64,000 nt of DNA. Origin: Enoplolaimus lenunculus (taxonomy: Eukaryota; Nematoda; Enoplea; Enoplida; Thoracostomopsidae). Below, piece by piece: positions 1 to 11,600 of the stretch. Each line of letters begins with the position of its first letter. The first letter of the stretch is position 1. The notes under the pieces were generated by a model. The model made no database searches and was not told where the DNA came from. It saw only the letters and a list, made by a program, of their open reading frames with translations. Made by a program: the position numbers and the translations under genes. The stretch lies in the NCBI GenBank assembly GCA_030248215.1, contig JASANG010000265.1, forward strand, positions 16,901 through 80,900, in the 5' to 3' direction.

Positions 1-54
1 GACAATAGAAGCCAGTGTTTTATTTAATAGGCTACTGAAATTGCATACAGTATA

Positions 55-266
55 CACTGCAAAAAATGGTGAGTCAAAGTGATTTTCTCCGAAATAGGCT
101 GTACGGGACTACACAAACTGAGACAAAATCGACTCCGCCAAAGGCAAATTCGACTCACTGAGTCGCACGTTTGATTCTAGCGGAGTCGAATTTGACTCAG
201 TTTGCGTATAGTTCCGTACAGCTTTTATTTCGGAGAAAATCAATTTGACTCACCATTTTTGCAGTG
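55..266. mobile_element. hairpin MITE copy 1 (GACTC family)
   Basis: Starts CACTGCAAAAAATGGTGAGT and ends with the inverse; the two arms are complementary along nearly the whole 212 bases, with GACTC/GAGTC units inside. Confidence 0.85.
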
Positions 267-417
267 TAAATAGATTCAAGGCATCTCGCAGACATCTATT
301 CAAAATATTACTTCAACAGTATAAAATTTGGTCAAACATTTGTTGCAGGCCCCAAGAAACATTTTGGGTCAATAAAATTTATTAAAATATAGACAATATC
401 ACAATGGCAACTGAAAC
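267..417. repeat. repeat flank shared with 22355-22496
   Basis: TTCAAAATATTACTTC and CAAGAAACATTTT strings recur in the same order after hairpin copy 4, so a longer unit than the hairpin was copied. Confidence 0.75.
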
Positions 418-1084
418 ACAGATGAATAAATATTGTTAATGATTGTGTTTGAAATCATTTTGAATAAACATTAACTGAAAAAGGTATCTTAAAAACAAGA
501 AAAATGGTTGCACCGTGGGTAATTTTAGGTAAAACCAAAAAAAGACCATTTTGGTTCTATCATACAAACGGTAAGTTTGTAGGAGTATTAGTTTTCAAGT
601 TCCGCCTACAGCAGAGGCCAACATTATTACACGATTAATCAAAATTGCTAGATATCAGCAAGAATTGACGGAAACAAGATTTTTTGTTTCGTTATTCATG
701 CTTAAACAAAATATCATACTCGAGTGCTAAGTATATTTCTTAATTAATATTTGAAATTTATATATATTTATGTTTTTGCAGTATTATGGCATATTTGTTT
801 CGCCTTCGTATAAATAATTACATTTACTTCTACCCAAAATGTTTCAAGTATTCATTGCCAATACATACGTCAATTCAATTTATGATATAAAAATTTATAC
901 TATCGAGGCTGTACTGTTTTTGAAATACAGTTCGGCCAGAGATCGCTGAAATATGAAAAAATTAATATTTTACAGGACTTCACACTTTCATAGCCAGAAT
1001 AAACTGACTCCTCAAATATATTCCGGAGATTTTGCAATCATGCTGATTTATTCACAAGTTGATTGGCTTTGCTCACCCCACTCC

Positions 1085-1205
1085 CCCAGTTGAGATTAAG
1101 GCTTAAGATTAAGCAAAATGTTTGACAAAGACTTTGAGATACATGGGTAAGCAATCTTTTAAACTTAAGTATAAGGATAAGCCTAAGTCTAAAACTAAAT
1201 CTAAC
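1085..1205. repeat. degenerate TTAGGC/GCCTAA repeat
   Basis: AAGCCTAAG and TTAAG strings; a remnant of the family with complete ends at 7494-7695. Confidence 0.5.
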
Positions 1206-1684
1206 TGCGTAAAATTGTTGAAGCGTACAAACGTCGCGTGGCTATCAATGCTTAAGCCGTAAAATTATAACAATTCCACGAGTAAAGTATTTCTGTTTTT
1301 GAGTTCTGTCTCCGGTGGGTTAACGGCGGATAGATTGTTTACAAAAATTAAAGCAATGCGTTCAATTCAAAGTTGAATTAAAATAACCAACCTGTGTTTG
1401 AACTTTTTGACCCATTGTTCGTGAATGCATTTCGTCTTGGCTTGCTATTGGTCCGTTTGATTCAAACGGACAAATATATTCGTTTGGTTCGGCGTACACT
1501 TCACCCTTGCTACTTTTGAGCCGCGACACAGAGAAGCCCTTTTTAAGCAGCTAAAACAAATTTTCGGCGCTTGATATAAAATGCAACTAAACCATTGATT
1601 AACATTTTAGTACAAATAATGGAAACGGATATTGACCAAAATGCCGAGTATTGAAAACGGATATTAAAGCATACAACATTACGA

Positions 1685-1870
1685 CCATGTAAAGGCCAGG
1701 GGCAGAACGTTTTTCTGTGAAACTGCAATACAGTAAACTTAAGCTTTCGATAAATTTTTTTCTTTGGTTTAGGCTTAGGTATAAGCTTATTTTATTTTTT
1801 ACGATTCAGGCTTAGGCTTAAAAATATGCTTATACTACTGCTACTGCCCTGTTCTATAGGTCCGTTGCCC
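1685..1870. mobile_element. TTAGGC-bearing MITE copy
   Basis: Ends resemble the family TIR (GGCCAGGGGCAGAACG and CCCTGTTCTATAGG) with TTAGGCTTA strings between. Confidence 0.65.
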
Positions 1871-2224
1871 AAACATAAAAAATTTCACACCAGCTTAATA
1901 CACAAAACGTTGTTGGTAACATTGCTTTCACAATCCTGGATTTCAAATGAACCATTAAAATGTTCACCACCGCACCTAATTCAACGATTTATTGAAGTTC
2001 GATGAAAAATTTCCACAAGGGGTGTAGATTCCCTTAGGCTACAAACGATAAGTGGGCAAAATCGACTGGTGACATTCAAGATTTTACAACAATGAGCAAC
2101 TAGAAACCTCCATGCTCGATTCAAACTTGATTTCAAATTAACTTTAACGTCTGTAAGGGCTAAACAAAACAATTTTTCACGTGAAACCCGCATGATAAAT
2201 CTGGCCCCGTTGAGGGCCGTCCCG

Positions 2225-2360
2225 GTTTGTGGTGGGTCTGTAAAAGAGTATTCTTACATTTTAGACTACATTTTTTGCTTAGGCTTAGGTTTAGGCTTAG
2301 GTTTAGGAATACTTTTCCATGCTTAGGCTTAGGCTTAGTCTTAGGAATACGTTTAATTAA
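2225..2360. repeat. TTAGGC-like array
   Basis: Several TTAGGCTTAGG and TTAGGTTTAGG units downstream of the liprin-beta stop; TIRs are not clear. Confidence 0.6.
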
Positions 2361-2410
2361 CTGTTATGGCCTGAAAGTAACATTGGCGTAAATTTTAATT
2401 TAAGGGAAAT

Positions 2411-2629
2411 CTAATTTCTGTCAGATTTATGTTTTTTTACTTTAACTTTCAAAGCATGATCAAGCGGTCCAACGTTATGCGAATTGGCGAATGTTTGCTT
2501 TTCGGCGATAATATCTTTCCCCATTAACGCTTTAAAGTGTGTCGTCAAATGGCGTCTGATTAGCGTTTTGTGCGTTGGAATTTGTAGAATGTCAGCCAGC
2601 GTGTCGGATGTAAACAACGGTTCGAGAAT
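2411..2629 (-). CDS. PPFIBP1: liprin-beta exon 20, SAM3 end and stop
   Basis: Residues 1033-1104, ILQIPTHKTLIRRHLTTHF then a basic tail ending in TAG. The vertebrate protein runs on for about 100 residues after this point; no further exon was recognised downstream, so the C-terminus is shorter here or an extra exon was missed. Confidence 0.9.
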   Translation of the reverse strand: MLEPLFTSDTLADILQIPTHKTLIRRHLTTHFKALMGKDIIAEKQTFANSHNVGPLDHALKVKVKKHKSDRN

Positions 2630-5600
2630 CTGAATATTGAGGGATTCAACAATCAGTCAATGTATAGAACAAGACCGTTACAGTAGTATAAAAGCATATT
2701 CCTAAGCCTAAGCCTAAGCGAAAGAATGATCTTATACCTATTATTAAGCTTAATTTAAGCAAAAAACTTAGTCTAAAGATTAAGCTTGCTCTATTGCAGT
2801 TCCACAGAAAAACGTTTCATCATTGATCCTTGGGACCAAAAATCAAGCAGGGAAGCAAATGGGAAATTAGTTACTGAAAATAAGCAGCAAATGTCGAAAT
2901 TGTATGGTTAAATTTTTGCAAAAGTATTTTGGAAAATTAAATTCCAAAATGAGATATAAATAACGTACTGCAGTGACCCGAATTAGAGCGGGCTAATAAG
3001 ATGAGGTCCCCGTTTTGAGTCACAATCAATAGGAGTCCACATCCCTAATGAGAGTCGGTTCGCGGATAGAGTCCCTAAACTCAAATTATAGTCCATAAAT
3101 GTCAACTATCCCTAACTGTATTGCATAAATGACTTCAGGACCAAAAAATAAAGTTGAGTTCAAAACTATAAAGCATACTAAGTTTTGAAAGTATATATTC
3201 CTAAGTATAACCGTGCATTATCGCCCAAGCTTTTGATACACGACAAAAACGTTTAATTCAACGGATAGTTGCAATACCGGATATATATCAGTAAAGAAAG
3301 TTGGCGGAGGGCGGGTTAGGTTAAAATAAATAATAGTCCGTGACCAAATTACACGGAGCGGTGCTCTTTGGAGAAATCAAATAAATATCAGTCTCCCCAT
3401 CTTAATCGGGTCACTACAGTATAAACTGTGTTTTTAGAGTGCAAACATAAAGATGTCTTGTAGTTGAATAATTTGATTAAATTATATATCAATTTGTTCA
3501 AATTGAAACAGAACAACAAAGAAAATTAAAGGCGCCAACGCATAGGGGTTTAAACAGCAACTGGGTACATTGTAAGTACAAAGGAATGTTCCCGGTACGC
3601 GTTGCAAATTTGCCTTACCCCCTCCTTTAGGGGGTGTTGAAACCTTAAACGCAGACAAACCCTGTTGCGATACGCAGTGCAAACATTGTCAGATTATATT
3701 CTTGATTTAATTTTAGCTGAGTTCTGTGTATAGTTGACCCCCCTAAATAAGGGGGGGCGTATGGGCAAAACGCAACGCGCGGTGGCACTTTTCATGCCAC
3801 GCGTAATTTTGGAAGTTGCACACTCTTAATATCATCGACTCATGATTGTACTAACTTACAAAATGTTTAAAAAGGCTTAAAACGGAACCGAGTGTACGCG
3901 GAAAAATTTATTTAGAAAATAAACAAAAATGCATCAATTATGCAAATACTATACTTGAACTCATACCATCAATGCTCCATGAACGCCAGCACTTCCAAGA
4001 TTCGCGGTGTATTCTGTTAAATCAATGCTTCGTAGCCAGTCGCCGACACAGTGTTGAGTCCACGTTTGTATTTGAACAGGTGAAAAATCATTTTCACCCG
4101 GTGTCTAAAAATTAAACACAATTATATAATTCTTAAAAGTTTTGCTCTATTCTCAAATATAAAATAAGTAAATAAAATGGAAACACGACGCTAATACAGA
4201 GGTTGATACTCTGCTGTTTCAGGTGCATTTTTTCGATGTCTGGAATTTAATTTCACATATGCAGGGCTTTGCTATATATGCTTATCGGTCGCCCCTATCG
4301 TTAAAATGTTTTCTTAAATATGTCACCCAGTGCCCTGCCCTGTAACACAAAATGTCGTCGAGCTTCATCAAAAGTTGTATGGCACAGCCCAAAAATTGCC
4401 AGGCATCAGGGCAATTCGACCACACTGTAAATTCCAGTGAGTTGATTAATTAACTTAGAGAACGAATTAGTCATTTGTTGTTATCTCTCAAAGTTAATAA
4501 AACGGTAAACATCAAACTCACTCTAAGTCGATTTAATTCCGGACGAGATGATTAATTAACTCAGAATGCGTTCAATCAATTCAGAATTCCAAGTTCAGAA
4601 ACACCTAATTCACGCTCAGTGATTCAACTTATTTCAAATTGAAATCAATTCACTGAAATTTACCGTTTATAATGATTATGATTCAACAGAATATACAGTC
4701 GGGATATATCCTCTCTCGAAATTTCTAGAAAAACAATAAAAAGTTACTCTTGAAGAAATTAGAATGCACCTGCAGGATTCAAACGCCCAAAACAAATTTC
4801 TTGCTTGCCACGATCACTTGCAAAAAAACTTGTCAAATGAGATTTTATAGAGTACGAAACAAAATCTTGGCTACCACTGACGGGTTCATGCGGACCGCCC
4901 AAACGGCGGCCACACTCATTTACAAGAGTACTCAAAGCCAAAATTTCATTTCAGCCATTGTACTCTCATTTACAAGAGTACTCAAAGCCAAAATTTCATT
5001 TCAGCCATTGTACTCTCATTTACAAGAGTACTCAAAGCCAAAATTTCATTTCGGACATTGTACTCTCGTTTACAAGAATACTCAAAGCCTAAATTTCATT
5101 TCGGACATTGTACTCTCATTTACAAGAGTACTCAAAGCCAAAATTTCATTTCGGACATTGTGCTGTCATTTGCAAGAGTACTCAAAGCCAAAATTTCATT
5201 TCGGACATTGTACTCTCATTTACAAGAGTACTCAAAGCCAAAATTTCATTTCGGACATTGTACTCTCATTTGCAAGAGTACTCAAAGCCAAAATTTCATT
5301 TCGGACATTGTACTTTTAAGAGCAAGCAAATGTCATTTCACCATTGCCAAGAGTACTCAAAGCCAAAATTTCATTTCGGACATTGTACTCTCATTTACAA
5401 GAGTACTCAAAGCCAAAATTTCATTTCAGCCATTGTACTCTCATTTACAAGAGTACTCAAAGCCAAAATTTCATTTCGGACATTGTACTCTCATTTACAA
5501 GAGTACTCAAAGCCAAAATTTCATTTCAGCCATTGTACTCTCATTTACAAGAGTACTCAAAGCCAAAATTTCATTTCGGACATTGTACTCTCATTTACAA

Positions 5601-8600
5601 GAGTACTCAAAGCCAAAATTTCATTTCAGCCATTGTACTCTCATTTACAAGAGTACTCAAAGCCAAAATTTCATTTCGGACATTGTACTCTCATTTACAA
5701 GAGTACTCAAAGCCAAAATTTCATTTCGGACATTGTACTCTCATTTACAAGAGTACTCAAAGCCAAAATTTCATTTTGGACATTGTACTCTCATTTACAA
5801 GAGTACTCAAAGCCAAAACTTCATTTCGGACATTGTACTCTCATTTACAAGAGTACTCAAAGCCAAAATTTTGTATAAAGAGTTAACGATAAAATTGGGT
5901 TGGTTTCTGGCTCACATCGTCCGAAAGCTTTTTTGACGATATATATCACGCGTCACCGTCCATGAAAAATTTTTGAACGAATCACTGCTGATTACGTTTC
6001 TATTATTTTATAAACCTAATCGTTACCGATCGAAATTTTCGTATCAACCGACCAGTATTAAAGCCGACAACCCGTAGTATTTGTATGCCACGAGATAAGC
6101 TTGCATGATGCAAAGCTGCAGTTATATTTAACGTTAAAACATCTTCAACTGTAAACGCATTCAGTATTGCACCATTGATGCGGTATTCTGCGAACGCATT
6201 ACGATATTGCGACAATCCTATATCGTCTAGCCAACCTGCAATATATTTATTTTTAGATTTAATATTTGTGTTTAAAGTCTAAAAACTTCACACACAGGTA
6301 AATTCCTTTTTTACTGTTAATAAATTAATTCTGTAGTAGGAGGCACCGGTTAACAGCGGCGGATCTAAAAATTACTGACGGAAAGGCGGACTGGCACGAA
6401 ACGCAATTTTACTGTATGCTAAATATATCTGCCAATTTTGTGAGGGGTGGAAATGTAAAGTGTCCTGGTTAAGAAACACAATTCTTACTGTACGCTGCTA
6501 TATGTGACAATCTTGGGTCTGTTCCGTTATCCCCCAGCCCGCGTTTGCCCAAAAATGGTTCGATTTTGAATATTTTTGCAGATTTGTGCTTCTCATGACC
6601 TCTCCTGATCATTCCACGCCAGAAATCGAATTTTTGAAAATTTCGATTTTTTAACGACCCAAGGCCCCCAATATATGGGCTAATAAATAAAAAAACCAAC
6701 CTATACAACACAGCGTTAAGTTTATAAACGTGACATTGCTGTAAAGTATAGGTACGTAAACCCCTTGTGTATATGTTCACTATATAGACTTTTACGTACG
6801 TTTGTTTACTGTAGTAAAGAGTTATAAACTTATTGGAAACTGGCCAGAAGCGCGTATAGCGCATATATTTTATGAGTCTAACTCGCGAACCGTTAGGGTA
6901 ACCGCGAGGAAATTATCAGCGCGTGAAACTGCGTTGAATGATGCAAAATTTTCGAAAATTGTCCACAAAAAATTCTCTTGACAGAAAGCGTATGCCCGCC
7001 GTCTCTCCGTCTGTATCCGCTGGTTTTTATGAGGTCACTCTACATTTTGTTGCAGTATATAAGTATGTTTTGCATGCTTGATCGATTTCAGTATAAAACA
7101 AATAGATTGGCTGCTCTAAATCGCCTAAATTGTGAAAACTAACAAAGAACTTGTTCGTGATCCATAGCATCAGCTGGTTGTTGCGTCTCCAGCTCTATCG
7201 ATCGCAGTGCCAGTACCAGACGTTTTTTGTGCAATGGATTTTTCATGCCTAATTGCTAAAAATAAAATATATTAAAAATAATTCATATGTTACAATTATA
7301 CATTTAAATTATTCACAGGCCCGTAGTCAAATGGGAGCCAGTGCCCTGACAAAATTTTTGGAGTCCCCTTAGAAAGTTTTCAGCCTTGCTTGTAAGTCAT
7401 CGAAAACCTCTCTATGCCACATCTGAAAAATGTTTACCCACTATAGCAAGGGGAGCTGGCTACGGGTCTGATTATCGATATTGTGGCCCATGTGTAGAAC
7501 AGGGCCGGAACAGTAGTATAAGCATATTCCTAAGCCTAAGTCTAAGCTTAAGCCTAACCCTAAGCGCGTGGACGAGCATATTTCTAAGTCTAAGCCTAAG
7601 CCAAAGCCTAAGCAAAAATATTATTCTAAAGCTTAAACTGACTCTATTATAGCCCCTTCGGAAAACGTTCCGGCCCTGTTCTATACAAGGGCCCATATTG
7701 TTATACACTCAAAATGATATTTCTGATATTTAAAAAACATTTCTCACATTTAAGAAATATAATTAGCAAGGTGCACTTGAAAAGTATTTCTGTTATAACA
7801 GAAAAGATTGCAGAAAAGTTTTGAAATAAAGTCTGAAAATAAACGTTTTCCAGTTATTTTTAGAAAAATTGTCTTAAATATAAGAAAAACTTTTCAGATT
7901 TGCCACAAAAAATACTCTACTGAATAAATTCAGAAATACTTTTTTGTGTGTACATGACACAAGTGACGAACTCACCTTTTCATAATCGCTAAACGCTAAA
8001 TTGATCAGGTGTCTTCCTGATCGTATACTACGTTGAACTTCTCCACAATATTTATCGAAGCCCAGTTGACAGAACCAACGACACAACAGATCAGCGTCCC
8101 ATTGGAAAAAATCGTTCAATCGAGGTCTAAAATTCGTAAGTATCAAATTCAACGTAATCATAGTTGAAAACAAACGACACAAAAGACGAAACAAATATAA
8201 ACCATCCGAATATTCAGTTGCAGTAAGTGTCAATAACGATTGCACAGTGGCGGATCCAGGATCTCAGAACGGGGGGGGGGCAAAATTTCATAGGTATTAA
8301 TAAACTTATTTTTTACCGACACACAAACCAAGACTATTGCCACAAAATTGACTTCTTTACGTTGGTTTAAGGGATGAATCACAAATAAAACAAACGCATC
8401 AACGCGATTTAGATCTAAACAACAGGGTGGCAACATAAGTTCAGATTCGGTTTCAAACAGGCACAAATTTAAAGGCTCGGATTCGGAAGCCAATTCCGTT
8501 TTGAACAGTTTCAGCAACATCTGTTTCTGTTTTTGAGTGAGTTACAACTTCTATTTTCGGAACCGCGTAGAACAGCAATTGACACTCTACACAATGACTG

Positions 8601-11600
8601 TCGAGATGCTGTTGGGGGGCACGGCCGGAGAGGCCCCCCATGGATCCGCCATTGTGATTGCATAAAAAATAATTAAATATCATTTTCAGGCCAACTTTAT
8701 TAGATTTTACCAACACACGTAATTATACCAGTGTTTCTGTTACGAACATAATCATAAACTAAAAATACACCAAATGCTTAATCTTAAGCCTTAAGGTGAA
8801 AATACGCCTGAAACTATTAAGCCTAATCCTACGCCAAAGCCTACTGCATTGATTATCTTTGTTAAAACGGTATACCCCTACAAGAAACACGGACACATTA
8901 CCTGATGGGCATATCTGGCAAACGAAGGTCGAATCTTGGCGACACGACCACGTTCATTGTGTTGCTGTTTGGTTTCGTGCCTAACAAAGATATCTTGCGT
9001 GGCGTTTGCTGTGGTTGAGGTGTGTGCTCCGCTGATGGCCGTTGAAATGAACGCGACTCAGCCAGTGGGCGTCTGGGTACTGCGCAATCATGTGTGCTAC
9101 TGCTTCGACGTAACCTGTAATTATCCCAAAAACATCGCCTGAAATCTGTGTTTGTATTCACAAACCAGTTTCAGTGATTGATAAACTTTGACGGCGGCCT
9201 CGGCCATTTGGCATCGGTTTTTCATATTTAAGGCGTTCTCACACTGCTATAATGGATACAATATTAAATCTGTAGCTTTCGCAGTGGGCTTGTTTACTTG
9301 TTAGCGACAAGTGCAATTGAGAACACCAGTTGTTTAAGGGGCGCACCTATGTGCTAAGCCATCGGGTACCCATCGAATTTCGCGGTGCTAAGGTGAAAAT
9401 TTATTGGGAGTAATCTGGGGAATTTAGTAGCGGTAACACTAAATATCAACTGTTTGTGGTTAAGTACACTTGACAAAAGTATATGGGTCTTTAGTAGTTC
9501 AGTTTAAACAGTTAGTGTTGCGTATGAAATGACGAAAAATGTGTACGGTTCTCAAGTTTATTTCTGATCTTGCACGGAATCAGGTCATGACTTCACTGGC
9601 CGAAACAAGTCACCATAGACAGTTAATACGAATGCACAACACCACAGCCATGAAAATGCACTTTATATTCGTTCACTACTGTAATTGTTTAAAATTGATT
9701 TTAAAATTTTGAAATATACTTTATAAATTGCTTCAACGACCGATATTTCTTGTATTTTCGACCCAGTGCCGCCTTTGTTGATCCAAGCGTTGCCGCGCAC
9801 AGCTCGTCACCGCTTTCAACTGAAATAGACAAAAATTAAAATTTAAAAATATCAAAATGTTACAAGCGATTATTAACAAACGCGCAGTTTCGAAGAATCT
9901 TGCAAACTTCCCTCGTTTCCCAGTCGAACGAATAAAAAATTACGAAATCTTACGATTGCAAAAGTTTGCTGTGTTAAAAAAGTGTTCTGAACCATAGAAC
10001 TGTTCTCAGTATTTTTCTGAGTTTACAATTTTTCTGTTTTACGGTAATCTCAGAGTGAAACCTGGGTCTTCGCGATAGACAACAAGCGTATGGAATGTCG
10101 GAACAATTTTGGCTATAGAATATTTTTGCAAACTTGTTCTAACCGCACGAAAAACAATCATTAAAATTTGGAAATTCGAGAAAAAACCTTCATTGGACCG
10201 CCTGTCAACAAATTTCGAGTGCAGGTCAGATTACGATAATTTTTTGCAGTGCTAATGAGGGTTAAAAAGGCATTCTAAAATTGACGCACAATTTTTAAAC
10301 CAGGAACTTAAAACTATCACAAACATATTCATAAATCAAATAAAGCGGCTACTTAAAAACAGCTGACCTCTGCCACTATAAATACGGGCAATTATGATTC
10401 ACACTGTTCATTGTTATATTTCAATTACTGTTACGCATGGGCTAATCGGCAAAACTTTTAGTCCTATTTTTACACGTGTCGGAAGTTAAATTTTATACTT
10501 TCAACATTTACCTACTAATTTTGAAATACTGTTGCATACTTATTGAATACAAATTTGGCTTGCAAAATTTCAGATATTTTTTGGTCAACATTTCGGTGCT
10601 AAACTCGTTAGTACGAGATTACTTTCTGCCCTAGACGCTGTATTTTCCAGATTACAATAGTTTCGATGATATCAACGTTTGTGCAAACCAAAAAATTAGT
10701 CAAATCAAATGAAACGTAACCAAACAGTGGCATTTCTTCGCCGAAATCTCGGCGCCGCTTCACCAAATTAGATCATGAATTTCAGGCGCGCCCGCACCAC
10801 CAGAAGGCGGGCTAGGCTCTCATTCCTAGTAGAAAAATATTCCTCTCTTCTAGAAACGTTTTCGCCTTTTTATTTGTTATAATTAACCGCAGAATCCTCT
10901 TAAATTTGTTTTACGAGTCTGGTTTGACGTTGGCAAATAAACAAAACTAAAAAATTAAACAAACAACACAAACATAAACATCAGTACAAACGCACATGCT
11001 CTATACACTTTCTCCATCGGTCTACAGCAACCACGAGCAAATCCTAATTGTTGTTGATCCGCCCATTCATAAAGGTGATCTTCGCTTGATGTTGACCCGA
11101 CGCATATACTTTTAGGCCTCTCATATGACAAACGTGGCTGCTGTTTTTCCAAAAGATTTTGCCGAAATTTCACAGGTCCATGTCTATCGGTAGGCATCGA
11201 ATTACTACGGTTTAGGTTTACGTTTACAGTAAGCGATGTATCACCTGGTGTACACTTGTTAGCCAGATAAATATGGTTATCGCAGTTAGTCGTCACACTG
11301 CTAGGATGTGAACCCAAGTTAGCTAGTAACAAACCTGATATTGAATTTGGTCTAATGTAAGCTGCGGCTGTGGTTGATGCAGACGCCAACGAAGGATGAT
11401 AGCTTATGGTGCTTAAAATTGACGATTTCTGAAGTAAATCATAAAAAAATAACGCATTGCTAAAAATATGAAGTTTTTTGAGTTGCACTCCACGGGCAGT
11501 CAGTATGCAGAATAGATATACCTACAATTCGAAAACCTGAAGAAACGGCAAAATATGGTTTTGGATTTTGTATTAAACTTCTTTATACAACAATGAAGCA

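Larger units (their letters stand above)
1..2410. other. region downstream of liprin-beta, no gene seen
   Basis: AT-rich DNA with one GACTC hairpin, its shared flank and TTAGGC-type remnants. A minus-strand AATAAA at 1985-1990 could serve the liprin-beta transcript. Short reading frames here show no protein features. Confidence 0.6.

Noticed and set aside
1981-2193. 70-codon minus-strand frame below the liprin-beta stop as a further exon
   Set aside because: No similarity to liprin C-termini and no acceptor in a fitting phase.
4915-5872. CRISPR array
   Set aside because: Units are head-to-tail with no unique spacers, in an animal intron.
4750-5936. Overlapping plus-strand frames of 180-292 codons
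   Set aside because: All lie in the 50-bp satellite, which keeps every plus frame open by periodicity; the same three peptides cycle and there is no gene.
7494-7695. TTAGGC arrays as a true telomere or chromosome end
   Set aside because: The arrays are short, degenerate, run in both directions and lie inside an element with inverted ends and between ordinary exons.
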